This document shows positions 33,856-42,942 of a DNA stretch of 64,000 bases, piece by piece; the stretch's first letter is position 1; each line of letters begins with the position of its first letter. The translations under genes and the position numbers were made by a program. Source of the stretch: Halorussus caseinilyticus (lineage in GTDB: Archaea; Halobacteriota; Halobacteria; Halobacteriales; Haladaptataceae); assembly GCF_029338395.1 (NCBI RefSeq), contig NZ_CP119809.1:744001-808000 (forward strand), read 5' to 3'. The notes under the pieces are model-generated. The model saw nothing but the letters and a program-made list of their open reading frames with translations. It did not search any database and was not told the origin of the DNA.

Positions 33856-35111
33856 ACGCCACGAAGACCCGTAACCCGCCGATTCGACGCCTCGACGACT
33901 GGTCGGCCGACCGACTCCGGGACGTGGCCGACGAGTACGGGACGCCGGTGTACGCCCTCGATTTGACCCGCGTTCGGGAGAACTACCGCCGGATGGCCGA
34001 GGCGTTCCCCGACGCCGACGTGTACTACGCCGCGAAAGCCAACACCGCCCGGCCGGTCGTGCGCGCGCTCGCGGACGAGGGCGCGGGCGTCGAGTGTGCG
34101 TCTGCGGGTGAACTCGCGCGAACCCTCGACGCGGGCGTCGAGGGTTCGCGCGTCCACTACACCGCGGTCAACCCGCCAGCGCGCGATTTGGACGTGGCGG
34201 TCGGACTCGCCGACGAACACCCGGACCTGACGATTACGGCGGGCGCGGCCGACACCCTCGACAGACTCGCCGAACGCGGGTACGACGGCCGGGTGTGCCT
34301 GCGAGTCAATCCCGGCGTGGGCGCGGGCCACCACGAAAAGGTGGCGACCGGCGCGGACGCCAAGTTCGGCGTGCCCTACGACCGGGCGGGCGACCTGTCT
34401 GAGGACGCCGCGGGCGACTTCGAGGTGGTCGGTCTCCACGCCCACGCCGGAAGCGGCATCTCGGGCGAGGACCTCTCGGCCCACCGGGAACTCGTCTCGC
34501 GGATGGGCGAGTTGGCGCGCGAAGTCGCCGACCGCGGCGTGGACCTCGACTTCGTGGACGTGGGCGGTGGCTTCGGGGTCCCCTACCGGCCGGACGACGA
34601 CCCCCTCGACGTGCAAGCGGTCGCCGAGGCGACCCGCGAGGCGTTGGGCGAGGTCGAGGCGACCCTCGCGGTCGAACCCGGCCGCTACCTCGTCGCCGAC
34701 GCCGGGGTCCTGCTGACCGAGGTCAACACGGTCAAGGAAGTTCCGGAGGGCGTCGCGGTCGGCGTCAGCGCGGGAATGACCGCCCTCGCCCGGCCCGCAA
34801 TCTACGACGCCCACCACGAACTCCGGAGTCTGGCCCCCGACGCCGAGAGTCGCCCGGTCCGCGAGGTGTCGGTCGCCGGGCCGGTGTGCGAGAGCGCCGA
34901 CACCTTCGGCGACCACTGGTTGCCCGACCCCGAGCGCGGCGACCTGCTGGCGGTCGGCAACGCCGGGGCCTACGGCTACGAGATGGCGAGTCAGTACAAC
35001 TCCCGCCCGCGTCCGGCGTCGGTCGTCCTCGAAGACGACTCGGCGCGCGTGGCGCGACGGCGCGAGACGATTGCGGACGTGACGGCGGTCGAACCGGAGG
35101 ACGAACCATGA
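33852..35111 (+). CDS. lysA: Diaminopimelate decarboxylase
   Basis: 419 residues. It is a PLP enzyme that decarboxylates meso-diaminopimelate to lysine. The PLP Lys lies in VYYAAKANTARPV; the glycine loop is DVGGGFGVPY, the substrate loop EPGRYLVADAG, and the active-site Cys is in VAGPVCESADTFG. The start overlaps the dapD stop by four bases, and its stop overlaps dapF. Confidence 0.95.
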   Translation: MNATKTRNPPIRRLDDWSADRLRDVADEYGTPVYALDLTRVRENYRRMAEAFPDADVYYAAKANTARPVVRALADEGAGVECASAGELARTLDAGVEGSRVHYTAVNPPARDLDVAVGLADEHPDLTITAGAADTLDRLAERGYDGRVCLRVNPGVGAGHHEKVATGADAKFGVPYDRAGDLSEDAAGDFEVVGLHAHAGSGISGEDLSAHRELVSRMGELAREVADRGVDLDFVDVGGGFGVPYRPDDDPLDVQAVAEATREALGEVEATLAVEPGRYLVADAGVLLTEVNTVKEVPEGVAVGVSAGMTALARPAIYDAHHELRSLAPDAESRPVREVSVAGPVCESADTFGDHWLPDPERGDLLAVGNAGAYGYEMASQYNSRPRPASVVLEDDSARVARRRETIADVTAVEPEDEP

Positions 35112-36010
35112 GCATCGAGTACGAGAAGTTTCACGGCAGTGGCAACGATTTCGTAGTAGTAGACGCGAGCGAGTACGTTCCCGACAGGCGGGCGTTCGCT
35201 CGGGAAGTGTGCGACCGGGGCGACGGGGTGAGTACCGACGGCGGCGAAGCGACCGGCGCGACCCGCGAGTCGGTCGGGGCCGACGGGACGCTGTTTCTGG
35301 CGCTCGAAGACCAGTTCTCGCCGCCGCGTGCGGTGATGACGCTGGTCCAACCCGACGGTTCGACCGCGGAGATGTGCGGTAACGGCGCTCGGTGCGCCGC
35401 GAAGTGGGCCGCCGAGCGGACCGGCGCGGACGAAATCATGCTCGACACGCAGGCGGGCACGCGCCGGGCGGAAGTCCGCGACGACGGCGTGACCATCGAG
35501 ATGGGCGAACCGTCGTTCGCGCCGGGGTGCGTGCCCCTCGCGTCCGACTACGACGAACCGCTGGTACAGGAGTCGGTCGCGGGTATCGAAGTGACCGCGG
35601 TGAACACCGGCGTCCCCCACGCCGTCGCGTTCGTCGAGGACGTGGCCGAGGTGGACCTCGAAGCGGTCGCTCCCGAAATTCGGCACGCCGACGCCTTCCC
35701 CGAGGGCGCGAACGTCACGTTCGCGTCCCCTCGGAGCGAGCGAGAGGGCGACGGAGGCTTCGACCAGCGGACCTTCGAGCGCGGCGTCGAGGGCGAGACC
35801 CGAGCGTGCGGCACCGGAGCGGTCGCAATCGCGGTGGTCGCGCGACGACTCGGCCGACTCGACGCTGACGACGTGGCGGTCTTCCCCCCGGGCGGCCGAC
35901 TCGACGTGTCGTACCAAGGCGGCCGGGCGACCCTGACGGGTCCGGCCGAACGCGAGTTCGAGGGCGAGGTGGCTTCGACACCCGGACCTCGACAGGTCCG
36001 CGAGGCATGA
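35108..36010 (+). CDS. dapF: Diaminopimelate epimerase
   Basis: 300 residues. It converts LL- to meso-diaminopimelate. The two catalytic Cys are in AEMCGNGARC and ETRACGTGAVA. FHGSGNDFVVVDA opens it. Between CDRGDGV and VGADGTLFLAL there is an extra segment of about 14 residues (STDGGEATGATRES) not found in bacterial DapF; haloarchaeal relatives also have a longer loop here. Overlaps lysA and dapE by four bases each. Confidence 0.93.
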   Translation: MSIEYEKFHGSGNDFVVVDASEYVPDRRAFAREVCDRGDGVSTDGGEATGATRESVGADGTLFLALEDQFSPPRAVMTLVQPDGSTAEMCGNGARCAAKWAAERTGADEIMLDTQAGTRRAEVRDDGVTIEMGEPSFAPGCVPLASDYDEPLVQESVAGIEVTAVNTGVPHAVAFVEDVAEVDLEAVAPEIRHADAFPEGANVTFASPRSEREGDGGFDQRTFERGVEGETRACGTGAVAIAVVARRLGRLDADDVAVFPPGGRLDVSYQGGRATLTGPAEREFEGEVASTPGPRQVREA

Positions 36011-37116
36011 GCTTCGACCCCATCGACTTCCTCGAACGCGCGGTCCGGACTCCCTCCCACGAGGACGTGACCGCGATGCGCGACCTGTTGGTCGAGACGC
36101 TCGAAAGCGCGGACGCCGACGTGTCGGTGTCGGTGGACGACGCCGGGAACACGCTGGCAGTGCGCGAGTCGGGCCGCGAGGGACCCCACGTCGTCCTGAA
36201 CACCCACATCGACACCGTGCCGCCCCACGTCTCCTTCTCGCGGGAGGGCCGCGGGACCGACGACGACACCATCCGCGGCCGGGGGTCCTGCGACGCGAAG
36301 GGACCGCTGGCGGCGATGCTCGCGGCGTTTCTCGGCGCGCGGGTCGAACGCGGCCGGGTGACGCTCGCGGTCACGCCCGACGAGGAGACGAACTCGACGG
36401 GGGCCGCGGCGCTCGACTTCGACCCCGAACCCGACGCGGTTATCGTGGGCGAACCCACGGAACTCGACGTGTGCAACGCCGCCAAGGGTCGGTTTCAGGC
36501 CACGGTCACAGTACGGGGCGCGAACGCTCACGCCGCCGAACCGCAGGCGGGGGTCAACGCGGTCCGGGCGGCCGGGGACCTGCTCGCGGCGCTCGACTCG
36601 TTCGACGACCGGGCGGACCGCCCGGAGTCGAGCGATGCGCTCGGGGCGGCCACGCTGACGCCGACGACCATCGAGGGCGGCACCGCCACGAATCAGGTGC
36701 CCGCGACGTGTTCGTTCGTCGTGGACCGCCGGAGCGTCCCGCCGGAGTCCGCCGAGGGCTTCCGGTCGGCGCTGGAGGACCATCTCCAAGCCCGCGTCTC
36801 GACCGAGCGACCCGTCGAGGTGTCGGTGGCGCTGGCCGACCGGACGACGCCGTTTCTGGCGGCGTTCGAGACGCCGACCGACTCCCGACTGGTCGAGACG
36901 CTCCGGGCGGCCAGCGACGGGGCGGTCCGACCGTTCGGTGCCGCGACCGAGGCGTCGTACTTCGCGGAGGTGGCCCCGACGGTGGTGTTCGGGCCGGGGT
37001 CGCTGGCCGACGACGAGGGCGCGGTGGCCCACGCGCCGCGCGAGTACGTTCGCACCGCGGACGTGACTCGCGCGGCCGACGCCATCGAGACGGCGCTGGC
37101 GGACCTTCTAGAGTAA
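36007..37116 (+). CDS. dapE: M20 metallopeptidase, succinyl-diaminopimelate desuccinylase-like
   Basis: 369 residues. The M20 di-zinc motifs are present: LNTHIDTVPPH, RGRGSCDAKGPLAAML and VTPDEETNSTGA. The dimerisation domain lies in the middle (VTVRGANAHAAEPQAGVNA) and the late His in AHAPREYVRT. It removes succinate from succinyl-DAP, consistent with its place at the end of the operon. The family also includes acetylornithine and other deacetylases, so the exact substrate is inferred from context. Confidence 0.9.
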   Translation: MSFDPIDFLERAVRTPSHEDVTAMRDLLVETLESADADVSVSVDDAGNTLAVRESGREGPHVVLNTHIDTVPPHVSFSREGRGTDDDTIRGRGSCDAKGPLAAMLAAFLGARVERGRVTLAVTPDEETNSTGAAALDFDPEPDAVIVGEPTELDVCNAAKGRFQATVTVRGANAHAAEPQAGVNAVRAAGDLLAALDSFDDRADRPESSDALGAATLTPTTIEGGTATNQVPATCSFVVDRRSVPPESAEGFRSALEDHLQARVSTERPVEVSVALADRTTPFLAAFETPTDSRLVETLRAASDGAVRPFGAATEASYFAEVAPTVVFGPGSLADDEGAVAHAPREYVRTADVTRAADAIETALADLLE

Positions 37117-37231
37117 GGCTCGAACGTGTTTCGGCAGGATTCGAACGTCTCTTAGGAATCCAAATACGCCTTAGACACATCTGTAGATAGTTTTAAACTA
37201 GCTATAAATGGTCGAAGATGCCCGGGCGTGC

Positions 37232-37258
37232 GGGCGTGACCGCGGTGCGGTCACGCCC
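37232..37258 (+). terminator. Perfect 12-bp-stem hairpin after dapE
   Basis: Arms 37232-37243 and 37247-37258 are perfect reverse complements with a 3-base loop. It lies 116 bases after the lysine operon stop, so it could end that transcript. It may equally be part of the neighbouring repeat. Confidence 0.4.
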
Positions 37259-37469
37259 ATCAGGAGGGTGGCCGTGACGAACGCAGTGAGTCACGGTGTA
37301 GTGCGGTCGTGGTGTAGTGTGGTCGTGGTGTAGTGCGGTCGTGGTGTAGTGCGGTCGTGATTCGGCCGGGTCCGATTGGTTCGAACGATAGCGCTCCGCT
37401 TCCGCCCCCTCGCCCACCGTGGGTTTCGACCCCGCTACCTCCGAAGAATTAACAACAACTAGAGTAGTT

Positions 37470-37478
37470 AATTATAAG
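37470..37478 (+). promoter_or_regulatory. Putative TATA box before the Tat-exported protein
   Basis: AATTATAAG lies 30-38 bases before the ATG at 37508 inside an AT-rich stretch, a good match for a haloarchaeal promoter. Confidence 0.5.
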
Positions 37479-37507
37479 TTTTACAGGTGCAAAAATTGCC
37501 TTGAATC

Positions 37508-38545
37508 ATGTCAGACGATTCGTCCAGCTCGAACCGCACCGACCGACGAACGTTCCTGCGCGCGACCGGGGTAGCCCTCGGAGCCGCGACGATTCCCGCG
37601 GCGGCGAGCGCCCGCGGTCCCGCCGAAAGCGACGCCCACGTCGCCAAGGCCGACTTCTCGAACGGCATCTCGGCCGACCGCATCCGGGAGATTCGCCAGT
37701 CCGCGCTCGCGGAGTACAACGCCCGCGGCGGCGACCTCGACGTGACGCCGGTCGTCTCGGACCCCGACCCCGAGGACGGCACCGTCGTCTCGTACGCCTA
37801 CAAACTCGACCAGAACGGCGTTCCCCACCAGTACACCGGTATCGCGGGTGACGCCGGGTCCGCTGGCCGACTCCACGGCAAGGCCGCCGACCGCGCCCGC
37901 GCGTTCGACCGGACTTCGACAGTGAGTACCGACGACGTGACCACCCAGTCCTCGTGGGACAACATCCTCCACGACGAGGCCGACTACTGTTCGGACCCGT
38001 ACGGTTGCGTCACCAACAACCTCGACCTCAAGCAGTTGGGGAGCGACGGCGACTCGACCCAAGACGCCTACGCCGTCAAGCACTTCTTCGTGATGGAACC
38101 GGGCATCCAGAAGTACGGTTCCGACTGGGTGAACCACGTCGGCGAACCCAAACACGACTGGAGTCAGAACGACATGGGCAACGCCGACCTCAACGAGTAC
38201 GACCCGCTGGGCACTCACGACGGTAGCCAGAGCATCAAGGTCTCGGTCGGCACCAGCGGTGCGGACCTCGGGTGGAGTTACACCCAACCGGCGGTCACGA
38301 CCATCGACAACTCCAGTCCCAGCGGCAACTACGCGACGTGGGACGAGGAGTTCAACAGCGACGACGCCCGCCAGAACACCAACGGCATGAAGCCCGGCAG
38401 TTCCTGCTGGATAGACCAAGAGGCCGCCGGTAGCGGCCAGTACGACCTGATGGACCTCGTCTCGAAGGGGACGTTCTATCAGGGCGGGTGGACCTCCGAC
38501 ACCTACTACCTCAAGCACACCTTCAACGTCAAGGTCAACTACTGA
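37508..38545 (+). CDS. Tat-exported protein of unknown function
   Basis: 345 residues. The twin-arginine signal is DRRTFLRATGVALGAATI, cleaved near ASARG. The mature part is rich in Asp, Asn, Ser and aromatic residues with beta-sheet character (VGTSGADLGWSYTQPAVTTI, NYATWDEEFNSDDARQ). I recognise no family. A pair of Cys (DYCSDPYGC) could form a disulfide. It is monocistronic. Confidence 0.75.
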   Translation: MSDDSSSSNRTDRRTFLRATGVALGAATIPAAASARGPAESDAHVAKADFSNGISADRIREIRQSALAEYNARGGDLDVTPVVSDPDPEDGTVVSYAYKLDQNGVPHQYTGIAGDAGSAGRLHGKAADRARAFDRTSTVSTDDVTTQSSWDNILHDEADYCSDPYGCVTNNLDLKQLGSDGDSTQDAYAVKHFFVMEPGIQKYGSDWVNHVGEPKHDWSQNDMGNADLNEYDPLGTHDGSQSIKVSVGTSGADLGWSYTQPAVTTIDNSSPSGNYATWDEEFNSDDARQNTNGMKPGSSCWIDQEAAGSGQYDLMDLVSKGTFYQGGWTSDTYYLKHTFNVKVNY

Positions 38546-38569
38546 CGACGCGCGCCCGCCGCGAGCGGA

Positions 38570-39010
38570 CTACAACCGCACCCAGTACACCGGCCGGTCG
38601 GGAAACTGGCGTCGGCGGACCGCCTCCGACGTGAGCGCGAACCCGACCGAACCCATTCCTATCGACGCCTTCCCGAACGTCGTCCGCCAGTTGAAGAACA
38701 TCCGCCGGGTCAGGACGTAGTACGTGTCGTCCTTGTCCACGCCCAACTTCCCCATCTTCTCGCGCTTGCCCGGCAGTTGGTCGGCGCGCCGGACCGCGAC
38801 CGCCTCGCCCGCGATTGCCCGGTCCACGATTTCCTTCTGGCGGCCGTCGAGTTCCTCGTACCGGCTGAACTCGTGGAGTTCCGGGGCTTGGCCCGTCACC
38901 GTATCGACCCTCTTCACCTCGTACTCGTACGCGCCGATGCCCGCCACGAACGCGCCGACGACGAGACAGAACCCGACGAACAGCATGAGAAACTGGAGGC
39001 TCTTTCCCAT
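38570..39010 (-). CDS. Small two-helix membrane protein, DUF7979-like (paralogue 1)
   Basis: 146 residues from the ATG at 39010 (MGKSLQFLMLFVGFCLVVGA). Membrane helices lie at both ends with a globular part between (YEELDGRQKEIVDRAIAGE, YYVLTRRMFFNWRTTFG). It is clearly paralogous to the gene at 39055 (same length, EIVDRAIAGE/TVDRAVAGE and TRRxFFNWRTTFG). The family is DUF7979-like by memory. Function unknown. Confidence 0.78.
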   Translation of the reverse strand: MGKSLQFLMLFVGFCLVVGAFVAGIGAYEYEVKRVDTVTGQAPELHEFSRYEELDGRQKEIVDRAIAGEAVAVRRADQLPGKREKMGKLGVDKDDTYYVLTRRMFFNWRTTFGKASIGMGSVGFALTSEAVRRRQFPDRPVYWVRL

Positions 39011-39054
39011 AGCCGAACCTATCCGGACTGTCACAAGTCGTTTTCCCCGCGGCG

Positions 39055-39495
39055 TCACCGCGCGGTCCAGAACGGCGTCCGATGCGGGAAGTGGTGTCGC
39101 CGGATGGCTTCGCTGATTGCCGCGACGCCCGCGAGAGCCATCCCGACTGCGCTCGCGCCGAACGTCGTCCGCCAGTTGAAGAAGACCCGGCGAGTCAGCA
39201 GGTGGAGTTCGCCGTCGCGTTCGACCGCGATTTTCCCCTTCGTCTTGCGCGGTCCGGGCAGGTCGCTCGGGTCGCGGAAGACGAGTCGTTCGCCCGCGAC
39301 GGCCCGGTCCACGGTGCGCTGGTCGCGGTCGGACAGCGAGTCGTAGGAGACCAGCGTCTCCGCGTCGTCGGGAACCGCGTCGGTGGTTCCGAGCGACGTG
39401 ACCTCGTACTCGAACGCGCCGACGCCGACCACGACTGCGCCGGTCAGGAGGAAGACGCCCGCGAAGAAGAGCGCGAAGTGAACGCTGTCGGTCAT
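39055..39495 (-). CDS. Small two-helix membrane protein, DUF7979-like (paralogue 2)
   Basis: 146 residues (MTDSVHFALFFAGVFLLTGA). The layout equals that of the gene 44 bases downstream (RTVDRAVAGERLVFRDP, LLTRRVFFNWRTTFGASA, AISEAIRRHHFPHRT). Two adjacent, equally long copies indicate tandem duplication. It is preceded by an AT-rich promoter at 39510-39530. Confidence 0.78.
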   Translation of the reverse strand: MTDSVHFALFFAGVFLLTGAVVVGVGAFEYEVTSLGTTDAVPDDAETLVSYDSLSDRDQRTVDRAVAGERLVFRDPSDLPGPRKTKGKIAVERDGELHLLTRRVFFNWRTTFGASAVGMALAGVAAISEAIRRHHFPHRTPFWTAR

Positions 39496-39584
39496 GCTTC
39501 CGAAGTACGCGCGTGCTTATATATCGTTTTCGCCGGGGGAGGATTCCGGCGGTCCGATACACCGAGCGTCCACCCGCGATTTCG

Positions 39585-40970
39585 CTACTCGTCGTCCAGC
39601 GCGTCCACCATCCCGCCCGCGACGCCCGTGTACCCGGCGGGCGTCAGGGCCAGCAGTTCCTCGCGGGTCCTCTCGTCAACGTCCAAGTCCGCGAAGAGGT
39701 CACGGAAGTCCTCCAAGGTCACGCGCCGACCCCGCGTCAGGTCCTTGACTCGCTCGTAGGCGTCGTCGTGGCCCTCCCGCCGGAGGATGGTCTGGACCGC
39801 CTCGCCGATGATTTCGGGGGTCGCGTCGAGGTCGTCGCGCATGACCTGCTCGTTGGGCACCACCTTGCCGAGTCCGGCCCGTAGCTTGACGTACCCGAGC
39901 AGACAGTAGGCGAACGCCGCGCCGACGTTTCGCTTGACGGTGGAGTCCGAGAGGTCCCGCTGGAGGCGCGAGGAGGTCACGTAGTCGCCCAGAAACACGA
40001 GGTCGGCGTTCGCCTTCGAGAGGTTGCCCTCGCTGTTCTCGAAGTCGATGGGGTTGACCTTGTGTGGCATCGTGGACGAACCCGTCTCGCCCTCGGTGGC
40101 TTCCTGCCCCAGATACCGGTCGCTGACGTAGCGCCACGCGTCCCGGTCCAAGTCCAGCAGGACGTTGTTCGCGCCGCGCAGGGCGTCGAACAGTTCCGCG
40201 AGGTCGTCGCAGGGGTTGACCTGCGTGGTCAGCGGGGCCTGTTCGAGACCGAGGTCCGACACGAACTCGCGGGCGAACGCTCGCCAGTCTACGTCGGGGT
40301 AGGCCGCGACGTGGGCGGCGTAGGTGCCCGACGCGCCCGCCAACTTGCCCTGTAGTCCGTCGCGGGCGTCCTTGACCCGGCCAATCGCGCGGCCGAGTCG
40401 GGAGGCGAAGACGGCCATCTCCTTGCCGAAGGTCGTGGGGGTCGCCGGTTGGCCGTGGGTGCGCGCGAGCATGGGCACGTCCGCGTACTCGCGGGCGAGG
40501 TCCGCGAGCGCGCCCCGGACCTCGCGGAGTTCCGGCAGAAGCACGTCTTCGACCGCGCCGTTCACCAGCAGTCGGTAGGCGAGGTTGTTCACGTCCTCGC
40601 TGGTCAGCGCGAAGTGAATCCACGACGAGGCCGCCTGTGCGCTCTCGGGCAGGTTCTCGCGCACGAAGTACTCGACGGCTTTCACGTCGTGGTTGGTCGC
40701 GGCGTAGTCGCGGTACCCCTCGGTCTCGATTCGCTTGACGAGTTCGGCGTCCTCGGCGTCGAACTCCTCGTAGAGCGCCCGGAGAGCGTCGCGCTCGCCG
40801 TCGCCCAGTTCCAGCGGGGTCGCGTCGAGGTCCGCCAGCGCGAGCAGGTACTCTACTTCGACCTGCACGCGGGCGCGCATGAGCGCGGCCTCGCTCGCGT
40901 ACTCGCGCAGGGGTTCGGTTCGACCGGCGTACCGTCCGTCGAGCGGCGAGACGGCGTAGAGGGAGTTCAT
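39585..40970 (-). CDS. purB: Adenylosuccinate lyase
   Basis: 461 residues from the ATG at 40970 (MNSLYAVSPLDGRYAGRTEP). It makes fumarate elimination steps in purine synthesis, both in the SAICAR and AMP branches. The fumarase/ASL signature is GSSTMPHKVNPIDFEN and the catalytic His region is MLARTHGQPATPTTFGKE. The upstream open frame (to 41105) is Ser/Arg-rich and not conserved. It is divergent from purNH, which suggests shared control. Confidence 0.95.
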   Translation of the reverse strand: MNSLYAVSPLDGRYAGRTEPLREYASEAALMRARVQVEVEYLLALADLDATPLELGDGERDALRALYEEFDAEDAELVKRIETEGYRDYAATNHDVKAVEYFVRENLPESAQAASSWIHFALTSEDVNNLAYRLLVNGAVEDVLLPELREVRGALADLAREYADVPMLARTHGQPATPTTFGKEMAVFASRLGRAIGRVKDARDGLQGKLAGASGTYAAHVAAYPDVDWRAFAREFVSDLGLEQAPLTTQVNPCDDLAELFDALRGANNVLLDLDRDAWRYVSDRYLGQEATEGETGSSTMPHKVNPIDFENSEGNLSKANADLVFLGDYVTSSRLQRDLSDSTVKRNVGAAFAYCLLGYVKLRAGLGKVVPNEQVMRDDLDATPEIIGEAVQTILRREGHDDAYERVKDLTRGRRVTLEDFRDLFADLDVDERTREELLALTPAGYTGVAGGMVDALDDE

Positions 40971-41137
40971 GCCCGAATCTGGCCGGGCGCGGGGCAAAAG
41001 CGTGTCGGTCGAAGTCGTCATAGTCGTGCATACAAGCAGGGGTGAAGCGACTATACTGGCGAAAAGTATGCTCGTTCTTGCACACATGCTCGGTCGAGAC
41101 CGCAATGCCTTTTTCCTCCGCTGGCGGGGATTCGAAC
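40971..41137. promoter_or_regulatory. Divergent purB/purNH promoter region
   Basis: This 167-base gap separates the divergent starts. TATA-like sequences occur near 41054 (CTATACTGG) and 41068 (AGTATGCTC). Similar short motifs (GCATACAAG near 41027 and TTGCACACATG near 41078) lie on either side, which could be operator half-sites, but the match is weak. Confidence 0.4.
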
Positions 41138-42763
41138 ATGACTCGAATCGCGGGACTCGCCAGCAATCGCGGACGGAACCTGATGCACATGGCCGACCGG
41201 TCGCCCGGCGGCGCAGAACTCGGCGTGGTGCTGACCAACGACGCCGACGCGCCCGTACTGGAGAGCGCCCGGAAGCGCGGTATCCCGACGGAAGTCGTGG
41301 AACGCGACGAGGGCGAGAGCCGACGAGACCACGAACAGCGAGTCGTCGCGGCCCTCGCGGAGTACGACTTCGACCTCGTGTGTCTCGACGGCTACATGCG
41401 CATCCTCTCTGAGACGTTCCTCGCCGAGACGCCGACGACGCTGAACGTCCACCCCTCGCTGTTGCCGTCGTTCCCCGGCGTGGACGCCCACCGGCAGGTG
41501 CTGGACGCGGGCGTGAAGACCACGGGTTGCACGGTCCACGTCGTCACCGACGCCACCGACGAGGCGGGCGAGGTCGTAGAGAGCGAGGTGGACGCCGGAC
41601 CGGTCGTGACCCAAGAGCCGATTCCGGTCTACGACGGCGACGACGAGAGCGACCTGAAAGAGCGCGTCCTCTACGAGGGCGAATTCAAAGCCTACCCGCG
41701 CGCAGTCCGGTGGTTCGCCGAGGGTCGCGTCGAGGTGGCCGACGACCGGAGCGAGGTCCGCGTCTCGGGCGACGAGGGCGGCGAGTTCCCGGCCCGGCGA
41801 GTCGAGACGGCCGACCGCGCGGCCGACCTCCGGTACGGCGAGAACCCCCATCAGGGCGCCGCGCTCTACGGTGACGCGACCTGCGAGGAGGCCAGCGTCG
41901 TGGACGCCTCGCAGTTGAACGAGGGCGCGAAGGGGATGGGCTACAACAACTACAACGACGCCGACGCCGCGCTGAATCTGGTCAAGGAGTTCGACCGCCC
42001 GGCCGCGGCGGTCATCAAGCACACCAACCCGGCGGGATGCGCCACGGCCGAGACGCTGGCGGAGGCCTACGACCGGGCGCTCGCCACCGACCCCAAGAGC
42101 GCGTTCGGCGGCATCGTCGCGCTGAACCGCGAGTGCGACGAGACCACCGCCGAGCAGGTTATCGACTCGTTCAAGGAAGTCGTGGTCGCGCCGGGGTACA
42201 CCGACGCGGCGCTCGATACCCTCTTCGAGAAGGACAACCTGCGCGTGCTGGACGTGGGAGACGAGGAGAGCTTCGGCGAGATTTCCGAGACGACGACCGA
42301 GAAGGACCTCGTTGGCGGGCGACTCGTCCAAGAGCGCGACCTGCAAGCGCCGACCCGCGACGAGTTGGAGGTCGTCACCCAGAACGAACCCACCGACGAC
42401 CAGTACGAGTCCCTGCTGTTCGCGTGGCAGACCATCAAGCACGTCAAGTCCAACGCCATCCTGTTCGCCGACGGAACCGAGACGGTCGGCGTCGGCGCGG
42501 GACAGGTCTCGCGAGTGGACGCCGTGGAGATTGCGAAGATGAAGGCCGGGAAGGACGCCGAAGGCAAGTCCGCCGAGGGCGCGGTGATGGCCTCGGACGC
42601 CTTCTTCCCGTTCCCGGACGCCATCGAAGCGGCGGCCGAGGCGGGCATCGAAGCCGTGATTCAACCCGGCGGGTCGGTCAACGACGACGACGTAATCGAG
42701 GCCGCCGACGAACACGGGATAGCGATGGTCTTCACCGGAAGCAGGTGCTTCCGGCACGACTGA
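41138..42763 (+). CDS. purNH: PurN-PurH fusion: GAR transformylase and AICAR transformylase
   Basis: 541 residues. Residues 1-200 are a PurN-type GAR formyltransferase (IAGLASNRGRNLMHMADRS, LNVHPSLLPSFPGVDAHRQ with the Asn-His pair). From about residue 230 begins the AICAR transformylase part of PurH (RYGENPHQGAALYG, KGMGYNNYNDADAALNL, IKHTNPAGCATAE, GVGAGQVSRVDAV). The IMP cyclohydrolase half of bacterial PurH is absent, as in haloarchaea that use PurO. The gene is divergent from purB. Confidence 0.93.
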   Translation: MTRIAGLASNRGRNLMHMADRSPGGAELGVVLTNDADAPVLESARKRGIPTEVVERDEGESRRDHEQRVVAALAEYDFDLVCLDGYMRILSETFLAETPTTLNVHPSLLPSFPGVDAHRQVLDAGVKTTGCTVHVVTDATDEAGEVVESEVDAGPVVTQEPIPVYDGDDESDLKERVLYEGEFKAYPRAVRWFAEGRVEVADDRSEVRVSGDEGGEFPARRVETADRAADLRYGENPHQGAALYGDATCEEASVVDASQLNEGAKGMGYNNYNDADAALNLVKEFDRPAAAVIKHTNPAGCATAETLAEAYDRALATDPKSAFGGIVALNRECDETTAEQVIDSFKEVVVAPGYTDAALDTLFEKDNLRVLDVGDEESFGEISETTTEKDLVGGRLVQERDLQAPTRDELEVVTQNEPTDDQYESLLFAWQTIKHVKSNAILFADGTETVGVGAGQVSRVDAVEIAKMKAGKDAEGKSAEGAVMASDAFFPFPDAIEAAAEAGIEAVIQPGGSVNDDDVIEAADEHGIAMVFTGSRCFRHD

Positions 42764-42942
42764 GCGCAAGCGAAGGAGTCGCCGGAAGTTCGTCGGCGTC
42801 TCCCGCGACGGCGGTGGCGCGCTCGGTCGGCGATAGCGAGCGAACTCCGGCGTCGTTCCGGGGTCGGCGACCGGCCCAGTGAACGGAAATTTTATCGCCG
42901 TCACGCTACTCGATTCCCGGCGTAGCAGTACCAGTCGAGTGT

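Larger units (their letters stand above)
37117..37507. repeat. Hairpin and 16-bp tandem array between dapE and a secreted protein gene
   Basis: No gene. An AT-rich patch (about 37150-37210) precedes a perfect 12-bp-stem hairpin at 37232-37258. Four 16-base units (GGTGTAGTGYGGTCGT) run 37295-37358. The TCCGATTGGTTCGAACG stretch at 37369 resembles the tail module of the hairpin-type repeats. The promoter of the next gene closes the region. Confidence 0.7.

Noticed and set aside
35548-37032. Long minus-strand frame opposite dapF and dapE
   Set aside because: Arg-rich shadow of well supported plus-strand enzymes.
40971-41137. Firm operator sites for purine control
   Set aside because: The half-site-like motifs are short and imperfect; they are only recorded as a possibility.
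41051-42904. Minus-strand frame of about 617 codons opposite purNH
   Set aside because: Shadow of a strongly conserved biosynthetic gene; no motif in the reverse reading.
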